Made by a program: the position numbers and the translations under genes | Notes under the pieces: generated by a model | What the model was told of the DNA's origin: nothing | Seen by the model: the letters and a program-made list of their open reading frames with translations, nothing else | The model's database searches: none | Shown here: positions 9,750 to 17,367 of the stretch, piece after piece | Numbering within the stretch: the stretch's first letter is position 1 | Layout of the letters: each line of letters starts with the position of its first letter | Origin: UBA7236 sp044227505 | GTDB taxonomy: Bacteria; Bacteroidota; Bacteroidia; Chitinophagales; BACL12 | Assembly (NCBI GenBank): GCA_044227505.1 | Contig: JBGAWP010000052.1 | Location: forward strand, 1-28,500 | Reading direction: 5' to 3' | DNA length: 28,500 bases

Positions 9750-11540
9750 TTAATTTATCATTACCATTGCTCCGTGAAGGGATAATTCGCCGTCACTTGA
9801 TACAGTACATTCGCCACTTCCTGTTATTGATGTTGCTTCCTCTCCTGTCAATGAAACTGTTCCGGCACTGCCGCTGATGGATTCAGTACCCGACATGGAA
9901 ATTGTAGTGCCCTGAATTGTTATTCCATTTGTGGCAGATATATTGATATCAGATTGACTATTAATTGATATACCCTTATCATTCAATTGAATTGTATTGT
10001 TATTTTGATCAGTTAATAATATCCCTTTATCAAGATCACTTAATACTATAGAATTACCTCCGGGAGTTAAAATAGTGATGACCTTATTTTTATCATCAAA
10101 TTTGATTTGCAATAAACTGCTTGTAATAATTGTTTTGATACTATTTGTATCATCTGGTGTAATTGGAGAGGGAATTGCAGTACTGTATAAACTACCTAAA
10201 ATGATCGGAAACCTTGGATCATCATTCATAAATCCTAAAACGACCTCATCATTGATCTCAGGCATGAAATATGCGCCAAAAGAATTTCCAACATAAAAAC
10301 TTGATAATCTGGCCCAAACTGATTGGCCATCATCTCCTAAAATTGGAATTTTAACCTCCACACGAAATTCATTATCCGGATCCTGATCTATTTTTTTTAC
10401 AATTCCTGTTTGCAACCCTTTTACACCGGGCAACAACCCTGATGCATCGGGGTTGATATTGCCGGAATTTTCCGTATACCATTTCTCCGACATACCTATA
10501 CCGGCTTCAGTCATCCATCCACTACTATCAAATTTGTGCACAACTCTTGAAACATATGCATCACCATTAAATCGGCTACTTAAACCGTTTAGCGTGATAA
10601 GAGAATTTGGTTTTGCAAGAGCAGATCCCTGAAAAAGCACAGTACCTTTAAACCGCGAAAGATTTGATTTTAGCAATGCAGCATTCGACCAAGACTGCAA
10701 TAAATCCATTTCCAGGTCTGTACCTGAATTTATATTTGCCGTACCAACATCTAAAACAGCAGCTAAATTAGAAGCAGAAATATTTCCCTGTTTATTTGAT
10801 TTTGGCGTTTCTGCTGAAGCATTAATAATATTTTGTGACGACATATCCCATGAATTTCCCTGAACTCCTGAAAATTGGTAAGTTGCATCCAATTCGCATT
10901 CAAATTCATGCAGGTCATATCCATAAGTAATACTTAATACAGCACTATCAGATACAGATGGAGTGGACATAATTAATTTTCCATTATCTGTAATAATTAC
11001 CATTCCATTTATTTCTGCACGGGTTACAATAAAACTCCAATCAGAAACATAAAATTGCACCATATCTTTATTTTGAACACTCGTTGACGACACGTCCGTT
11101 TGCAACCCCCACGATTGAGCAATTTGTTCAATAATGGCACTATCTGTCATATTTAAAAATATCGCATTTTTTTTTGTGACGGTTGCTTTAATAGCTTTGT
11201 CATTACAAATAACTATTAATCGGGAACCATCAAGATCGTCGATCATTATTGAAATTTTTGTAACTATTCCAATAAAAACGGTTTCATTCTGACCCTCATA
11301 ACCTAATTGAATTGTAATTTCTGCACCAGGCGCGAAAAATCCTGATTCTGTGATCATAAAATTCTGGTCTGATGCATCGCCATCGCGTAAAATAATTTCA
11401 GCCTCACTCACTTTATTTATCCCCTTTTCAATCTGAATCTCTATCAATTGATCATAAAATTGATTTTGAATCTCACTGCCGTTTGAGAGTATTACACAGG
11501 TGGATAAATTCGAATTTTCGGTGATTGGAGATTGTGCCAT
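9750..11540 (-). CDS. eCIS spike/hub protein, VgrG-like (Pvc8/Afp8)
   Basis: A 596-residue central spike. The N-terminal ~350 residues are the hub part (gp27-like barrels: QLIEIQIEKGINKVSEAEI, later a YGYDLHEFECELDATY stretch). Residues ~375-455 are the gp5-type OB-fold (VKGLQTGIVKKI, then MPEINDEVVLGFMNDDPRFP and ILGSLYS), a strong VgrG/Gp5 marker. Residues ~465-596 are short repeating beta strands rich in Ser, Thr, Gly and Ile, fitting the triple-stranded beta-helix needle. The chain ends within that needle (SLHGAMVMIN), with no extra effector domain fused. It follows the LysM protein gene by 6 bp. The fold assignment is secure; whether it carries a separate PAAR tip cannot be told here. 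Confidence 0.92.
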   Translation of the reverse strand: MAQSPITENSNLSTCVILSNGSEIQNQFYDQLIEIQIEKGINKVSEAEIILRDGDASDQNFMITESGFFAPGAEITIQLGYEGQNETVFIGIVTKISIMIDDLDGSRLIVICNDKAIKATVTKKNAIFLNMTDSAIIEQIAQSWGLQTDVSSTSVQNKDMVQFYVSDWSFIVTRAEINGMVIITDNGKLIMSTPSVSDSAVLSITYGYDLHEFECELDATYQFSGVQGNSWDMSSQNIINASAETPKSNKQGNISASNLAAVLDVGTANINSGTDLEMDLLQSWSNAALLKSNLSRFKGTVLFQGSALAKPNSLITLNGLSSRFNGDAYVSRVVHKFDSSGWMTEAGIGMSEKWYTENSGNINPDASGLLPGVKGLQTGIVKKIDQDPDNEFRVEVKIPILGDDGQSVWARLSSFYVGNSFGAYFMPEINDEVVLGFMNDDPRFPIILGSLYSTAIPSPITPDDTNSIKTIITSSLLQIKFDDKNKVITILTPGGNSIVLSDLDKGILLTDQNNNTIQLNDKGISINSQSDINISATNGITIQGTTISMSGTESISGSAGTVSLTGEEATSITGSGECTVSSDGELSLHGAMVMIN

Positions 11541-11546
11541 GCAACT

Positions 11547-12203
11547 TTATTTTATCGGTGGAAAGTACAATTGTGTACCCGGGGAAATATTTCTAAAATT
11601 CACTATCTGATTATATTTTGCTACAGCCAAATAATAATTCGAATTCTTGTATATTTTAAAACATAATAGTGGTAATGAATCTCCTTCTTTGAAAATAATA
11701 AGGTGTGTAAGATCAGGAGATTGATTATTTGCTTCCTGCGCTATAATATTATTGTCCAATGCCTCTTCAAAATTAACTGAGGCTTTTGCGCGTAACGGAG
11801 TTCCATCTGATTTAAATAAAGTGTAATTAATGTTTAGCGAGGTAAGCTTACATTTGAACACAAGTGAACCCCAGGAAACGATCAGATAATTTGGTTCGTG
11901 AATATTACCATTATAAGTAAAGCAGATATTCTTAAATGATTCTATTTGTGTTTGAACAGGTGTGGTGCTATTGGGCACTGCACCTGTAGAATCAAAGTGT
12001 ATTTCAAAGGATATTGTTTCGGGTGGAATCCCTTTAAATTTCAAGACAGTTCCAGGAGCACCTTGTGGTGTTTTATTATCGTAATGCACCGAATGGTTGT
12101 GTGTGTAGGATGAAGGATTGATATTCACAGTCAGGCTGCCGGTACCATCACCCGAATAAGTGTTGTCAGCATAGGAAATGATTGTTAATTTATCGGAAGA
12201 CAT
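11547..12203 (-). CDS. eCIS LysM-containing baseplate protein (Pvc7/Afp7-like)
   Basis: A 218-residue protein. The C-terminal ~50 residues form a LysM-like module (FKEGDSLPLLCFKIYKNSNY, then VAKYNQI and PGTQLYFPP), the mark of Afp7/Pvc7 and of gp53-like baseplate proteins. In eCIS this subunit joins the hub/spike to the wedges; the LysM fold is structural rather than for binding cell wall. The N-terminal part contains SSYTHNHSVHYDNKTPQGAP, a region common in the family before the tube-like beta domain. It lies 5 bp downstream of the DUF5908 gene and 6 bp upstream of the spike gene. Confidence 0.87.
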   Translation of the reverse strand: MSSDKLTIISYADNTYSGDGTGSLTVNINPSSYTHNHSVHYDNKTPQGAPGTVLKFKGIPPETISFEIHFDSTGAVPNSTTPVQTQIESFKNICFTYNGNIHEPNYLIVSWGSLVFKCKLTSLNINYTLFKSDGTPLRAKASVNFEEALDNNIIAQEANNQSPDLTHLIIFKEGDSLPLLCFKIYKNSNYYLAVAKYNQIVNFRNISPGTQLYFPPIK

Positions 12204-12208
12204 GGTTC

Positions 12209-12364
12209 TTATTTATCCTTATTTTTTTTAAACTGCAGTTTTATTTCCTTTCGACATTCACGCAAAAGAACACGTTTGATCTCCTCAATTTCATTTTCCT
12301 GAGATTTTTTATTTCCCTCCTGCACTTGAACTTTAATTATGAGTTCTTTTATTTCAATTGGCAT
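12209..12364 (-). CDS. small eCIS protein, DUF5908-like (Pvc6 position)
   Basis: A 51-residue gene that fills the gap between the second tube gene and the LysM gene. The start is the ATG at 12362-12364 and the stop is TAA at 12209-12211. The protein begins MPIEIKELIIKVQVQEG and continues as a charged helix rich in Glu, Lys and Arg. That opening is the hallmark of the small DUF5908 proteins found at this spot in eCIS loci. The position matches Pvc6, a small gene between tube and LysM proteins. Its function is unknown to me; a small assembly or plug role is plausible from location only. Spacing is 4 bp from the tube gene and 5 bp to the LysM gene. Confidence 0.85.
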   Translation of the reverse strand: MPIEIKELIIKVQVQEGNKKSQENEIEEIKRVLLRECRKEIKLQFKKNKDK

Positions 12365-12368
12365 TTTG

Positions 12369-12821
12369 TTATTTAATTACAGTAAAATTGGAAAAGACGA
12401 ATTCAAGCGATTCAATCAATATATCATTATTCATAGAATTTAATGATGCAATATCCCATTTTACGGGCCATGCATTTGCAAAATTCCAAGATTTAATAGG
12501 TTCTCCTGTTGTGTCTAAGAGATTTATAACAATTGTTCTTGTAGTAATAGTGCCTGCAAGTCCGCCTCCAATAGTATCAAAACACCATTGGGCTAAATCG
12601 GAACTTGCAGACACCATACCTCTTTTTAATACCAAATTTTGGTATTTAGCACCTGTAGGCACCCTGTGTTTAAATCGGTTTTCTCCACCTTCACTGATTT
12701 CTTCAGTTGCCATTTCCATAACAATTCCTGACACTTCTTTGAAAGATGTTTCCATTGTGCCGGAAATTCCTGAAAAACTCAGTTGAAAATAAAATGCCGC
12801 AACAGGGTATGCTGTATTCAT
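12369..12821 (-). CDS. eCIS inner tube/tube-initiator protein, Pvc5/Afp5-like (gp19 family)
   Basis: A 150-residue protein of the phage T4 gp19-like tube family. It starts with YPVAAFYFQLSFSGISG, the typical first beta hairpin, followed by FKEVSGI and LKRGM blocks and a C-terminal NFANAWPVKWDIASLNS motif shared by eCIS tube proteins. In PVC and Afp the second tube paralogue forms the first ring above the spike and adapts its symmetry to the hexameric tube. Its gene lies next to the baseplate genes, 2 bp after tube 1, which favours that role over the main tube. The N-terminus is shorter than in the neighbouring tube protein. Confidence 0.88.
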   Translation of the reverse strand: MNTAYPVAAFYFQLSFSGISGTMETSFKEVSGIVMEMATEEISEGGENRFKHRVPTGAKYQNLVLKRGMVSASSDLAQWCFDTIGGGLAGTITTRTIVINLLDTTGEPIKSWNFANAWPVKWDIASLNSMNNDILIESLEFVFSNFTVIK

Positions 12822-12823
12822 CG

Positions 12824-13288
12824 TTATGAATTTGCAATTACTAAGGTTTCATATGCTAATTCAATTGTTTCAACAGCAACCTCATTGGAATCAGATTTCA
12901 TATCTGTTCCTGTGATCTTTGTTGGCCAGGCATTGTTTAATGTCCAATTCATGGTTGTATTTCCTTGCTCATCCAACAATTTAATAACAACTGTTTCCCG
13001 TTTGATAATATTCATTTTAATTGCGTTGTACCAAACGAAAAAATTATTGTCTTTAACAAAAATCCCTTTCTTAAGAGTAACGTTTCCAACTTTGGAAATG
13101 CCGGGCATTTTAATTGTTGAATATTGAGGGCTGTCGCCATGCCGATATTCAATTACCTGTGTTTCTGTTTCGAGTCCCGAAATTTCCTGGAACGAAACTG
13201 AGTTGTCTTGTGACCCTAATGTTACCGAAAATCTGAACTTCGGTAAGGGCCACACGGTTTGACTTTGTACTGATCCATCATCTGCCAT
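12824..13288 (-). CDS. eCIS main inner tube protein, Pvc1/Afp1-like (gp19 family)
   Basis: A 154-residue protein and paralogue of the next gene. Visible family features are PLPKFRFSVTLG at the N-terminus, SFQEISGLETETQVIEYRHG, KMPGISKVGNVTLKKGIF, and near the C-terminus NWTLNNAWPTKITGTDMKSD. This pattern is that of the abundant Hcp-like tube subunit of eCIS and R-type tails, which stacks in hexameric rings inside the sheath and can carry cargo in its lumen. It follows the sheath gene with a 47-bp gap, large for this operon, and could hold a separate ribosome-binding region, but I see no clear promoter or hairpin there. Confidence 0.92.
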   Translation of the reverse strand: MADDGSVQSQTVWPLPKFRFSVTLGSQDNSVSFQEISGLETETQVIEYRHGDSPQYSTIKMPGISKVGNVTLKKGIFVKDNNFFVWYNAIKMNIIKRETVVIKLLDEQGNTTMNWTLNNAWPTKITGTDMKSDSNEVAVETIELAYETLVIANS

Positions 13289-13335
13289 AATTTTTTAATT
13301 TTAATGGTTATAAAAATTGATTAAACTAAATTGTT

Positions 13336-15360
13336 TTATTGTTGCATTTCCTGTTCAAATGTTATATCAATAAATTCGGCAGGATGCGAAATAGCTACCT
13401 TTACTGCAACGCGCATAATTCCTAATAAAATATCCTCTGAGGTCATAGTGCTTCCAAGTCCTACAGAAACTGAAAAAGCATCTTCCGGTTTTGTTCCGGC
13501 AATTCCTCCTTGTGACCATAATCCTAAAAGGAAATTAGAGATCATACTTTGCACATCTATCCAAGTGCTGGAAACATTCGGTGCAAATACATATGCAAAT
13601 GCAGCATCCTTAACTGATTGTTCGATATACATCATAGTGCGTCTTACATTTATATATCTCCAATCATTGGAATTGCCATCTAAAGTGCGAGCTCCCCAAA
13701 CCAATGTTCCGCGTCCATTAAATGCCCTGATAGCACAAACAGATTTTCCATCGATCGGAACATTCAGATCTTCCTGCATATCATCATCAATTTGCATGGA
13801 TGGTGAAATAACACTTTGTACTCCAATATTTGCAGGTGCTACCCAAACACCTTCATTATTATCCACCGTTGTATACAAACCTGCCATGGCTGCACTTGGA
13901 GGTAACAGATTCATTTCCGCTAATATTGCGTTAATGAGCAATTGGTAGGATTTGCATTGGCTTGAAAAAACTGCGTCGGCCTGTGCAGCTGTAACAGCCG
14001 ATAAAACAGGATTTGCAGTAATTGCTGAAGCAGTGGTAGAAAATACATTTATATAAGGAATCATTTTGTTATTAATTCCCTGATTGGGATCTGTATATTC
14101 TGTCAATAACATACTGTATATCATCGCATAGGTAGGAGCATTTGCTGTTGTTGCAACAATATTTGCATAAGACACATCACTGCTTTGATAAATAGTAGTA
14201 TTTAACCAAGGGTAATATGCTGCGCCATAACTATTGAATTTCGGAAGACTTGGATTAACCTGATTTCTAAAAACTTCAACACTATTTTCCCCAACAACAG
14301 AATCATTCCATCCTCTTGGAATATCCAAAATTGCAATTGCACTGCGTTGATTTCCACAATAATCAAGCATCATATTTTGTAATGAATAACAATTACTATA
14401 TATATGTTCAAGATCAGTTCCACTTCCTTTGATCTCAACTGCATCAGGAATAACTAAAATAGTGATATCTGTTTGTTTAGGGAGAAGATTTAAAACAGTC
14501 TGGAAATCAGTAGTATCAGAAATTGTTGATTTAGTATAATCATAAGACCCAATGGAATAAATGTAACAATATGCACCGCCATTATCAAAAAATAATTTTA
14601 TGCTTGCGTATAATCTGTAATTGATCGTTGTTGCATTTAATGTATAACCAACAGAGTTATAATAAAATCCTGCAGACGACAGACCGTTTGCTAAAGTCTG
14701 AGCATCAGCATTCAATGCAGTGAGTGCAGTTGTTATTGCTGCTTGTTGCGCAGGAGTAGGAGTTGCCCCACCTGCTGTAACTGCAGCATTATATGTATTC
14801 AGATCAGTAACATACTTTGAAACTGCGGTGTTAGTATAAACTGTTAAATATATATTTCTTGCATTCGCATAATTTACAACTGCGATTGCAGCAGCAAGAT
14901 CAAGCGGAACCACAGGACTCTCCGCTTCAACATCCAATAATTGATTATATGCTTTTTGTATTTCAGCAGCACAAAGCACAGGAGTAGTAGCAGCAGCTAT
15001 TGAAGTTATTATAGGTCCAAGCGCAGTTTTAACTGCAGCAGTTACACCTGTGGCATTAATTGCTGCTGTTGCGGCAGTATTTAATGTAGCAATTTTTGCA
15101 ATTAATTTTGTTATGTCAGGTCCAGACATACTTGGACTTAAACCAAATGTAACCTGTGGTGCCGTATCACCAAAAATGGTGATAAAGTCATTCAGACTCG
15201 TTATTTTAATTGGTTGAAATGTAATATCCTGACCATTATAGGATGTATTTAGTGTATATCCTATAAATGCCGGGACCGCCGTAGGAACGGGTACAACTGC
15301 ATTGCCGAAGGCATCCAGTTCTTCGAAATAGACTCCGGGAGTCTTCATTGTTTGAGCCAT
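13336..15360 (-). CDS. eCIS contractile sheath protein (Pvc2/Afp2-like)
   Basis: A 674-residue sheath subunit. The N-terminus (KTPGVYFEELDAFGN, then PTAVPAFIGYTL) and C-terminus (VAVKVAISHPAEFIDITFEQ) carry the conserved arms that interlock neighbouring subunits. The core motifs LYASIKLFFDNGGAYCYIYS (residues 249-268) and NDWRYINVRRTMMYIEQSVK (565-584) are typical. It is longer than basic sheaths because an Ala/Thr-rich stretch of about 160 residues (roughly 82-240) separates two blocks that usually lie close together; this probably forms a surface domain. Only one sheath gene is present, whereas Photorhabdus PVC and Serratia Afp have three. It lies between the unknown 346-residue gene (23 bp away) and tube 1. 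Confidence 0.95.
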   Translation of the reverse strand: MAQTMKTPGVYFEELDAFGNAVVPVPTAVPAFIGYTLNTSYNGQDITFQPIKITSLNDFITIFGDTAPQVTFGLSPSMSGPDITKLIAKIATLNTAATAAINATGVTAAVKTALGPIITSIAAATTPVLCAAEIQKAYNQLLDVEAESPVVPLDLAAAIAVVNYANARNIYLTVYTNTAVSKYVTDLNTYNAAVTAGGATPTPAQQAAITTALTALNADAQTLANGLSSAGFYYNSVGYTLNATTINYRLYASIKLFFDNGGAYCYIYSIGSYDYTKSTISDTTDFQTVLNLLPKQTDITILVIPDAVEIKGSGTDLEHIYSNCYSLQNMMLDYCGNQRSAIAILDIPRGWNDSVVGENSVEVFRNQVNPSLPKFNSYGAAYYPWLNTTIYQSSDVSYANIVATTANAPTYAMIYSMLLTEYTDPNQGINNKMIPYINVFSTTASAITANPVLSAVTAAQADAVFSSQCKSYQLLINAILAEMNLLPPSAAMAGLYTTVDNNEGVWVAPANIGVQSVISPSMQIDDDMQEDLNVPIDGKSVCAIRAFNGRGTLVWGARTLDGNSNDWRYINVRRTMMYIEQSVKDAAFAYVFAPNVSSTWIDVQSMISNFLLGLWSQGGIAGTKPEDAFSVSVGLGSTMTSEDILLGIMRVAVKVAISHPAEFIDITFEQEMQQ

Positions 15361-15383
15361 AATTTTTTGTTTTTTTTAAATTG

Positions 15384-16424
15384 TTAAATGAATACTATTT
15401 TATTTGATATATAATTAGATGTTGGAATTAAACTGTCTTCAGATTGAATAACAGATACATCCGGAAAAGGCATGGTTACTTTCATTTCCTTGGTAAAACT
15501 TTTATTGCCACTTTTATAAGAAATTATCAATATTTGTTTGGTATCAGATTTTTCCTGTAATTTTTTGGTATCGGTAGAGGTAAATACCCATGCGTTATAT
15601 CCACCGGCAATTTTTTGCTGAACAGGACCGGCATAAGCCTTAACTTTCGTTTCTTTAAGTACCATACTTTCGATCTTCATTTGATTATTTGGTTCTTGCA
15701 CAACCTGATATCGCCAAAAGGTAGATCGGGCATCATAGGTTAATGTGCATTTAAAAGGTGTATTGGGAGTTTGAATTTTGGAAATTGCATTAAAATCGGC
15801 ACGGAATAATCCGATGCATCCTACAGGAAGTTTTTCCCCAATTGCGATAAATTTCTCTGTCAGCTTTCCGTTTATTGATAATTCATAAAATCCTGTTCCG
15901 AAATTATTTAGGTTGACAGTATAAGAATTTTGTTTTGTTCCATCTATAGTTACAGAAACAACTATTTTATTCTGCGAGTTTGTAACCTGTATCAAAACCT
16001 GTTTTAATGCAGGTACCGCAATACTGAATACGGTTGAATAACATGTATACTGATCAGCATTTGATACACTGGAGTTTTTTTGCACGTTACTCAAACCCGG
16101 AACTGTAGTGAAATAATATATCTTTTTATCGGAAATTTCAAGAGGCAGATCTGTATAATTCTGGAAGTTATTGTCATCACAAACCAGAAAAAAATAAAGT
16201 TCCGGGATCGAATAACTCACTGAATTCCAATTTGCTGTTGTTATTGCTTTTGTTGTTGAATATAGACTATAAATATTTTCATTTTGCCAACCCAATAAAC
16301 CAAAAGTTTGCATAATGTTATTTGACTTTTTATTCGGAATCAGTGTCAAAACTTTACAGATTGAGTCAATAAAGTAATTATGCAAAATAGACAAGGACAA
16401 TATGGAATTTACCTTATTATTCAT
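15384..16424 (-). CDS. conserved eCIS protein of unknown role, between cap and sheath genes
   Basis: A 346-residue protein without signal peptide or membrane helix. The N-terminal ~60 residues contain a pattern around SILHNYFIDSICKVLTLIPN followed by MQTFGLLGW, which I associate with proteins found at this place in Bacteroidota eCIS loci. The remaining part is beta-rich, with no catalytic motif. It sits between the DUF4255 cap gene and the sheath, with gaps of 47 and 23 bp. Position suggests a structural or assembly part near the distal end of the particle, such as a cap adaptor. An inner-tube plug or cargo is also possible. The role is inference from location alone. Confidence 0.6.
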   Translation of the reverse strand: MNNKVNSILSLSILHNYFIDSICKVLTLIPNKKSNNIMQTFGLLGWQNENIYSLYSTTKAITTANWNSVSYSIPELYFFLVCDDNNFQNYTDLPLEISDKKIYYFTTVPGLSNVQKNSSVSNADQYTCYSTVFSIAVPALKQVLIQVTNSQNKIVVSVTIDGTKQNSYTVNLNNFGTGFYELSINGKLTEKFIAIGEKLPVGCIGLFRADFNAISKIQTPNTPFKCTLTYDARSTFWRYQVVQEPNNQMKIESMVLKETKVKAYAGPVQQKIAGGYNAWVFTSTDTKKLQEKSDTKQILIISYKSGNKSFTKEMKVTMPFPDVSVIQSEDSLIPTSNYISNKIVFI

Positions 16425-16471
16425 TTGTTATTTGATTTTTTTATCATTTTGTAGATTCATATTATTTTTTT

Positions 16472-17053
16472 TTAATTTCCGGGATCAGAGGTTGTGTTTA
16501 GTTCAGTTATAGCTGCAGCAGTTGACTTGATCAAATTTTGTTGAATTGCTATCATCCTCACCTTGTAAATAATGGAAGGCACATATTTCGCTCCTATTCC
16601 ACTCCAGATATGGCTTAGTTCGTTGATCGGCACGTTATGGATTTCCAAGGTTAGCCTTCTGATTGAAAGGTCCAGGTCAGGATTATTAGTGATATCAAAA
16701 GATTGATTCGATTGCAAAATGGCAATAGCGGCAGATAACATTTTTAATGCTTCCAGGTAATTCTTTGCCGTATAATTTGCGGAAATTAGTAAATATAAAT
16801 TCAGGTAAACAGGTTGTTCAATTTTTCCATATTGGTTGTTGCCAATTGGAACATAAGTGCCGGGTGTTTTAGCATATGTTTCATGCTCAATATTGATCAA
16901 TGAAATAATTATCTTATTTTCAATATAATCTGTAACCGACCCATCAGGATTTATCAGGCTGCTTGCCAAAACTTTATCCTCATTCAGATCAAAAATCGAT
17001 CTGATCTTTGCATTTACAAACTGGGTTATAAAATTGATTGCGGAGTCGATCAT
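16472..17053 (-). CDS. eCIS cap/tube terminator protein, DUF4255 (Pvc16/Afp16-like)
   Basis: A 193-residue protein matching the DUF4255 (Pvc16 N-terminal) family. Visible features are a first helix (INFITQFVNAKIRSIFDLNE), a central LINIEHE segment, the YLNLYLLISANYTAKNYLEA block, and RRLTLEIHNVPINELSHIWS followed by GIGAKYVPSIIYKVRM. Afp16/Pvc16 caps the distal end of tube and sheath and sets particle length. Its ATG overlaps the stop of the upstream membrane-protein gene by 4 bp, which suggests coupled translation of cap and membrane protein. The length is normal for the short form of the family. Confidence 0.88.
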   Translation of the reverse strand: MIDSAINFITQFVNAKIRSIFDLNEDKVLASSLINPDGSVTDYIENKIIISLINIEHETYAKTPGTYVPIGNNQYGKIEQPVYLNLYLLISANYTAKNYLEALKMLSAAIAILQSNQSFDITNNPDLDLSIRRLTLEIHNVPINELSHIWSGIGAKYVPSIIYKVRMIAIQQNLIKSTAAAITELNTTSDPGN

Positions 17054-17340
17054 GCAGGATTGTTTTTAGGTGTAATTACAATTTTCAGGGCTCCAACAAC
17101 AATACGGACAAAGTATAGACTGATCAGAGTTATTATATATAAAAAAATAAAGAGTTCATTGTCGGGAAATTTATGCTCCATAAACGTTTGAAATTCCCCT
17201 TTCCACGAATGTAAAAGCATCATTTCAAGATATGCCAAAGGGAAGCTGACAATAAGAATTAGCAATATCCACAAAAATTCCTTTGCAACAAATTTTACAA
17301 TTGCCGATAATATCTTTATCAATTTACTTTGTTGCTGCAT
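17050..17340 (-). CDS. small two-helix membrane protein at head of eCIS operon
   Basis: A 96-residue protein with a basic N-terminus and two clear hydrophobic segments, at about residues 22-43 and 63-86, joined by a short polar loop (HSWKGEFQTFMEHKFPDNE). Both ends would face the cytoplasm by the positive-inside rule (KLIKI and KFVAK before helix 1, KIVITPKNN after helix 2). I do not recognise a named family. It overlaps the DUF4255 cap gene by 4 bp and lies 27 bp after the GH18 gene, so it is probably made together with the injection system. A membrane docking, recruitment or release role is possible but not shown by the sequence. Confidence 0.7.
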   Translation of the reverse strand: MQQQSKLIKILSAIVKFVAKEFLWILLILIVSFPLAYLEMMLLHSWKGEFQTFMEHKFPDNELFIFLYIITLISLYFVRIVVGALKIVITPKNNPA

Positions 17341-17367
17341 TTTATAAATACAAATTTTTAAATGCTT

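Noticed and set aside
12358..12786. 142-codon plus-strand frame opposite the second tube gene
   Set aside because: It lies wholly antisense to a well-recognised tube protein and shows no family features.
13331..13948. 205-codon plus-strand frame opposite the sheath gene
   Set aside because: It mirrors codon bias of the sheath C-terminal region and has no recognisable domain.
15384..16424. Injected toxin/effector
   Set aside because: No catalytic motif is visible and its position among structural genes favours a particle component; kept as unknown.
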